Shown: positions 61,972 through 64,000 of the stretch, piece by piece
How positions within the stretch are numbered: the first letter of the stretch is position 1
Layout: every line of letters begins with the position of its first letter
Origin: a virus
Length of the DNA stretch: 64,000 bases
Direction: 5' to 3' (one strand)
IMG/VR virus record: IMGVR_UViG_3300025141_000022
Span: 62,001 to 126,000 of that record
The notes under the pieces: generated by a model
Database searches by the model: none
What the model was told of the DNA's origin: nothing
What the model saw: only the letters and a program-made list of their open reading frames with translations
Made by a program: the position numbers and the translations under genes

Positions 61972-64000
61972 ATGTCAGTAAAGAAATTTCGCTTTGTATC
62001 ACCAGGAATTTTTATTAACGAAGTTGATAATTCCCAATTACCAGCGCCCGAAAGAGCTTTTGGACCGGTGATTATCGGAAGAACAACGAGAGGCCCAGGA
62101 ATGAGGCCAGTTAAAGTCAATTCCTTTTCGGAATTTGTGGAAACTTTTGGGACACCAGTCGGTGGCAAGGCCGGCGGTGATGTGTGGCGAGATGGAAACA
62201 GAGTTGGGCCCACATATGCTGCATACGCGGCTCAAGCGTGGCTTAGAGCCAATACAGGACCAGTTACCATGGTTCGTCTTCTTGGAACCGAAAATGCCGA
62301 TAAAACAAATAGTGGCCGTGCTGGCTGGGAAACTAGCGCCGGCGTTTCGCCAGATCAATCTGCTGGTGGAGCCTATGGACTCTGGGTTGTTAACTCTGGT
62401 TCGACCACAAACGGAGTTACTGGCTCTCTAGCTGCTGTTTGGTACTTAGATCAGGGCTCTATTGAACTTACAGGGACAATTCGCGGCCAAGCCGCAGGCC
62501 ATGGCTCCTCGACAATGGGTGGCACTAGCGTTCAAGGCACCGGTGTTCTAATCGAATCAATTGGGACTTCTAAAGAATTCAAGGCCATTATTAAGAATTC
62601 ATCCGGCGCAGTTGTACACACAACAGCGTTCAACTTCGACCCTGATTCTGACAAATACGTTCGTAAAAGATTCAATACAAATCCGCAACTTTGCAACTCT
62701 AGTATTGCTACAGATCAGAAGACTTATTGGCTTGGTGAAACTTTTGAAAGACACCTTGACGAATATGTTACTGGATCCGCCGCCGGCGAAAACTACGGTG
62801 TACTTCTCGGCCTCGAAAGCGGAAGTTATGAATGGAAGGACAACAGAGGTCCGTTTCAGAATGCAAGAACAGGCTATTTTATTAGTCAGGACATTACCAC
62901 AAATAGTGGCAGCTATAGCCCCGAAGCTATGCAGAAGCTGTTCTACTTTGTCGGACTTGATCATGGAGCATGGTTGCAAGACAACCTTAAAGTGTCGATT
63001 GAGGATATTAAAGCTTCTAGCAACTCCTCAACGCAATATGGCTCATTTTCAGTTGTACTTCGTAGAGTAAATGACCACGACGGCGCCGTCCAAATCGTAG
63101 AAAGATTTTCAAGCTGCAACTTAAACCCTAATTCGATTGATTATGTTGCAAGAAAGATCGGTGATCAGTATGCATCTTGGAGCGATACCGAGAATAGGTA
63201 TATCTGGCATGGAATTTACCAGAACCGCTCTAGATTCCTCAGAATCGTCATGAACCAAGATGTTGATAATGGAACAACGGACGCAACATACCTCCCATAT
63301 GGTATTTATGGCCCAGTTCGACCCACAGGATTCACGGTCCTCAGTGGCTCAGACAGCCTGTCTACTTATGGAAGCGACACAGCTAGTACAGCGTTAGGAA
63401 ACCATTGGGTCAGAGGTTCAGACGATATCGTGAACTCCCTAGGTGCCACAGAGACAGGAAGTATAGCTTCAGATGTGTTTGTGAACGTTGGCGGAGTAGG
63501 AACGGCCGCTGCACCAAGATTGTCCTTCACGGGCTCTTTTAGGTGGCCAGAGATTCCATTGCGCCAGACCGCTTCAGCTACAACTGAGTACTTTGGTGCC
63601 GATACAACCAAATACGGTGCAACCGTATCCCGACACGAAGAGAGTGTTTCAGATGTCGTCCGCCCGTTGCCAGTTAGTTTGGGAGAAACTTACAGCTTTA
63701 CTCCAGATAACTTGGCGACCGAGTACTCTTGGGTATTCTCTCTAGATGACGTTATTATTTCGGGAAGTCAGGCGCATTATAGCTCTGGATCCCGTGTTGC
63801 TGGAACATCAGCTACCGCTGTCAGTGGAACATATCAAGAAATTATTGATAATGATTATAACAGATTTACTTCTGTCTTCTTCGGCGGCTTCGACGGCTTG
63901 AACATTAAGGAAGCAGAACCTTTCGCCAACCGAGTGCTAGATGCATCTGAAAGTCAAGTTGACAACTATGCATTTCACACTTTGCGCCGCGCAATTTACG
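61972..64000 (+). CDS. 18: Tail sheath protein (gp18-like), 3' end outside window
   Basis: ATG 61972 follows GAGGAGA; the frame stays open to the right edge, giving 676 complete codons. The start KKFRFVSPGIFINEVDNSQL is typical of contractile sheath proteins, followed by PERAFGPVIIGRTTRGPG, SFSEFVETFG and AQAWLRANTGPVTMVRLLG. Near the edge come FFGGFDGLNIKEAEPFANRV and a HTLRRAIY segment. T4 gp18 is 659 residues, so this one is longer and the missing end carries the linker to the next subunit. Sheath contraction drives the tube through the host envelope. Confidence 0.93.
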   Translation, partial: MSVKKFRFVSPGIFINEVDNSQLPAPERAFGPVIIGRTTRGPGMRPVKVNSFSEFVETFGTPVGGKAGGDVWRDGNRVGPTYAAYAAQAWLRANTGPVTMVRLLGTENADKTNSGRAGWETSAGVSPDQSAGGAYGLWVVNSGSTTNGVTGSLAAVWYLDQGSIELTGTIRGQAAGHGSSTMGGTSVQGTGVLIESIGTSKEFKAIIKNSSGAVVHTTAFNFDPDSDKYVRKRFNTNPQLCNSSIATDQKTYWLGETFERHLDEYVTGSAAGENYGVLLGLESGSYEWKDNRGPFQNARTGYFISQDITTNSGSYSPEAMQKLFYFVGLDHGAWLQDNLKVSIEDIKASSNSSTQYGSFSVVLRRVNDHDGAVQIVERFSSCNLNPNSIDYVARKIGDQYASWSDTENRYIWHGIYQNRSRFLRIVMNQDVDNGTTDATYLPYGIYGPVRPTGFTVLSGSDSLSTYGSDTASTALGNHWVRGSDDIVNSLGATETGSIASDVFVNVGGVGTAAAPRLSFTGSFRWPEIPLRQTASATTEYFGADTTKYGATVSRHEESVSDVVRPLPVSLGETYSFTPDNLATEYSWVFSLDDVIISGSQAHYSSGSRVAGTSATAVSGTYQEIIDNDYNRFTSVFFGGFDGLNIKEAEPFANRVLDASESQVDNYAFHTLRRAIY

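Overview
The window is a densely packed stretch of a lytic, contractile-tailed (myovirus) phage genome with a T4-type virion module. Every convincing gene is on the + strand, most neighbours overlap or lie within about 20 nt, Shine-Dalgarno sites of the AGGAG/GGAGG type are common, and no integrase, repressor, tRNA or CRISPR array was seen. The T4-type parts recognised are baseplate wedge gp25 and gp6, large terminase gp17, portal gp20, prohead protease gp21, scaffold gp22, major capsid gp23, neck gp13/gp14-like, sheath-terminator gp15-like and tail sheath gp18. The host cannot be named; the sigma70-like promoters and strong Shine-Dalgarno sites argue against a Bacteroidetes-type expression system. 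The many large fibre and structural genes suggest a large genome.

Layout. 1-28196: tail and baseplate block, with an unidentified structural protein open at the left edge, gp25, gp6, a beta-sandwich protein, a 3718-residue giant protein and several large tail proteins, two of them tandem paralogues. 28198-28719: RuvC-type resolvase. 28738-32548: five tightly coupled genes whose products all begin with a peptide of the type ENWRxFLxE. 32559-35704: a promoter, a small membrane protein, a short primase and small proteins with a second type of N-terminal peptide (MKITKxxLKxIIxEE). 35710-39256: a second, matching promoter and a single-chain fusion of the gp47 nuclease and gp46 ATPase. 39284-41023: small membrane and coiled-coil proteins that may form a lysis cassette, another tagged protein and a zinc-ribbon protein. 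41027-49795: an Hc1-like protein, terminase, portal, connector-region proteins, protease and further tagged proteins. 49800-55997: a phage-encoded ribosomal protein bS21, a head-decoration candidate and three repeat-built fibre proteins. 56151-64000: scaffold, major capsid, neck proteins, gp15-like and sheath (open at the right edge). No gap exceeds 200 nt; the longest (54423-54617) holds a weak terminator candidate.

The most notable system is a set of about a dozen proteins carrying one of three short N-terminal peptides, nearly all ending in [L/I/V]-x-E. That is the cleavage consensus of T4-type prohead proteases, and such a protease is encoded at 47744-48352. By analogy with the T4 capsid-targeting sequence these look like proteins loaded into the prohead, trimmed and injected with the DNA. 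The tagged set includes a kinase-like protein, a zinc metalloprotease, a possible nuclease or toxin-like protein, proteins with membrane or export-like segments, and a ParB/sulfiredoxin-like protein. This is inference from sequence pattern and context; no virion data were available.

Expression: four sigma70-like promoters and three strong intrinsic terminators were found. Two of the promoters share the 10-mer AACTGTGTTA at identical spacing and precede the replication/recombination genes, which suggests separately timed transcription inside an otherwise late region. A recurrent 8-mer, ACTATTTA, lies upstream of several structural units.
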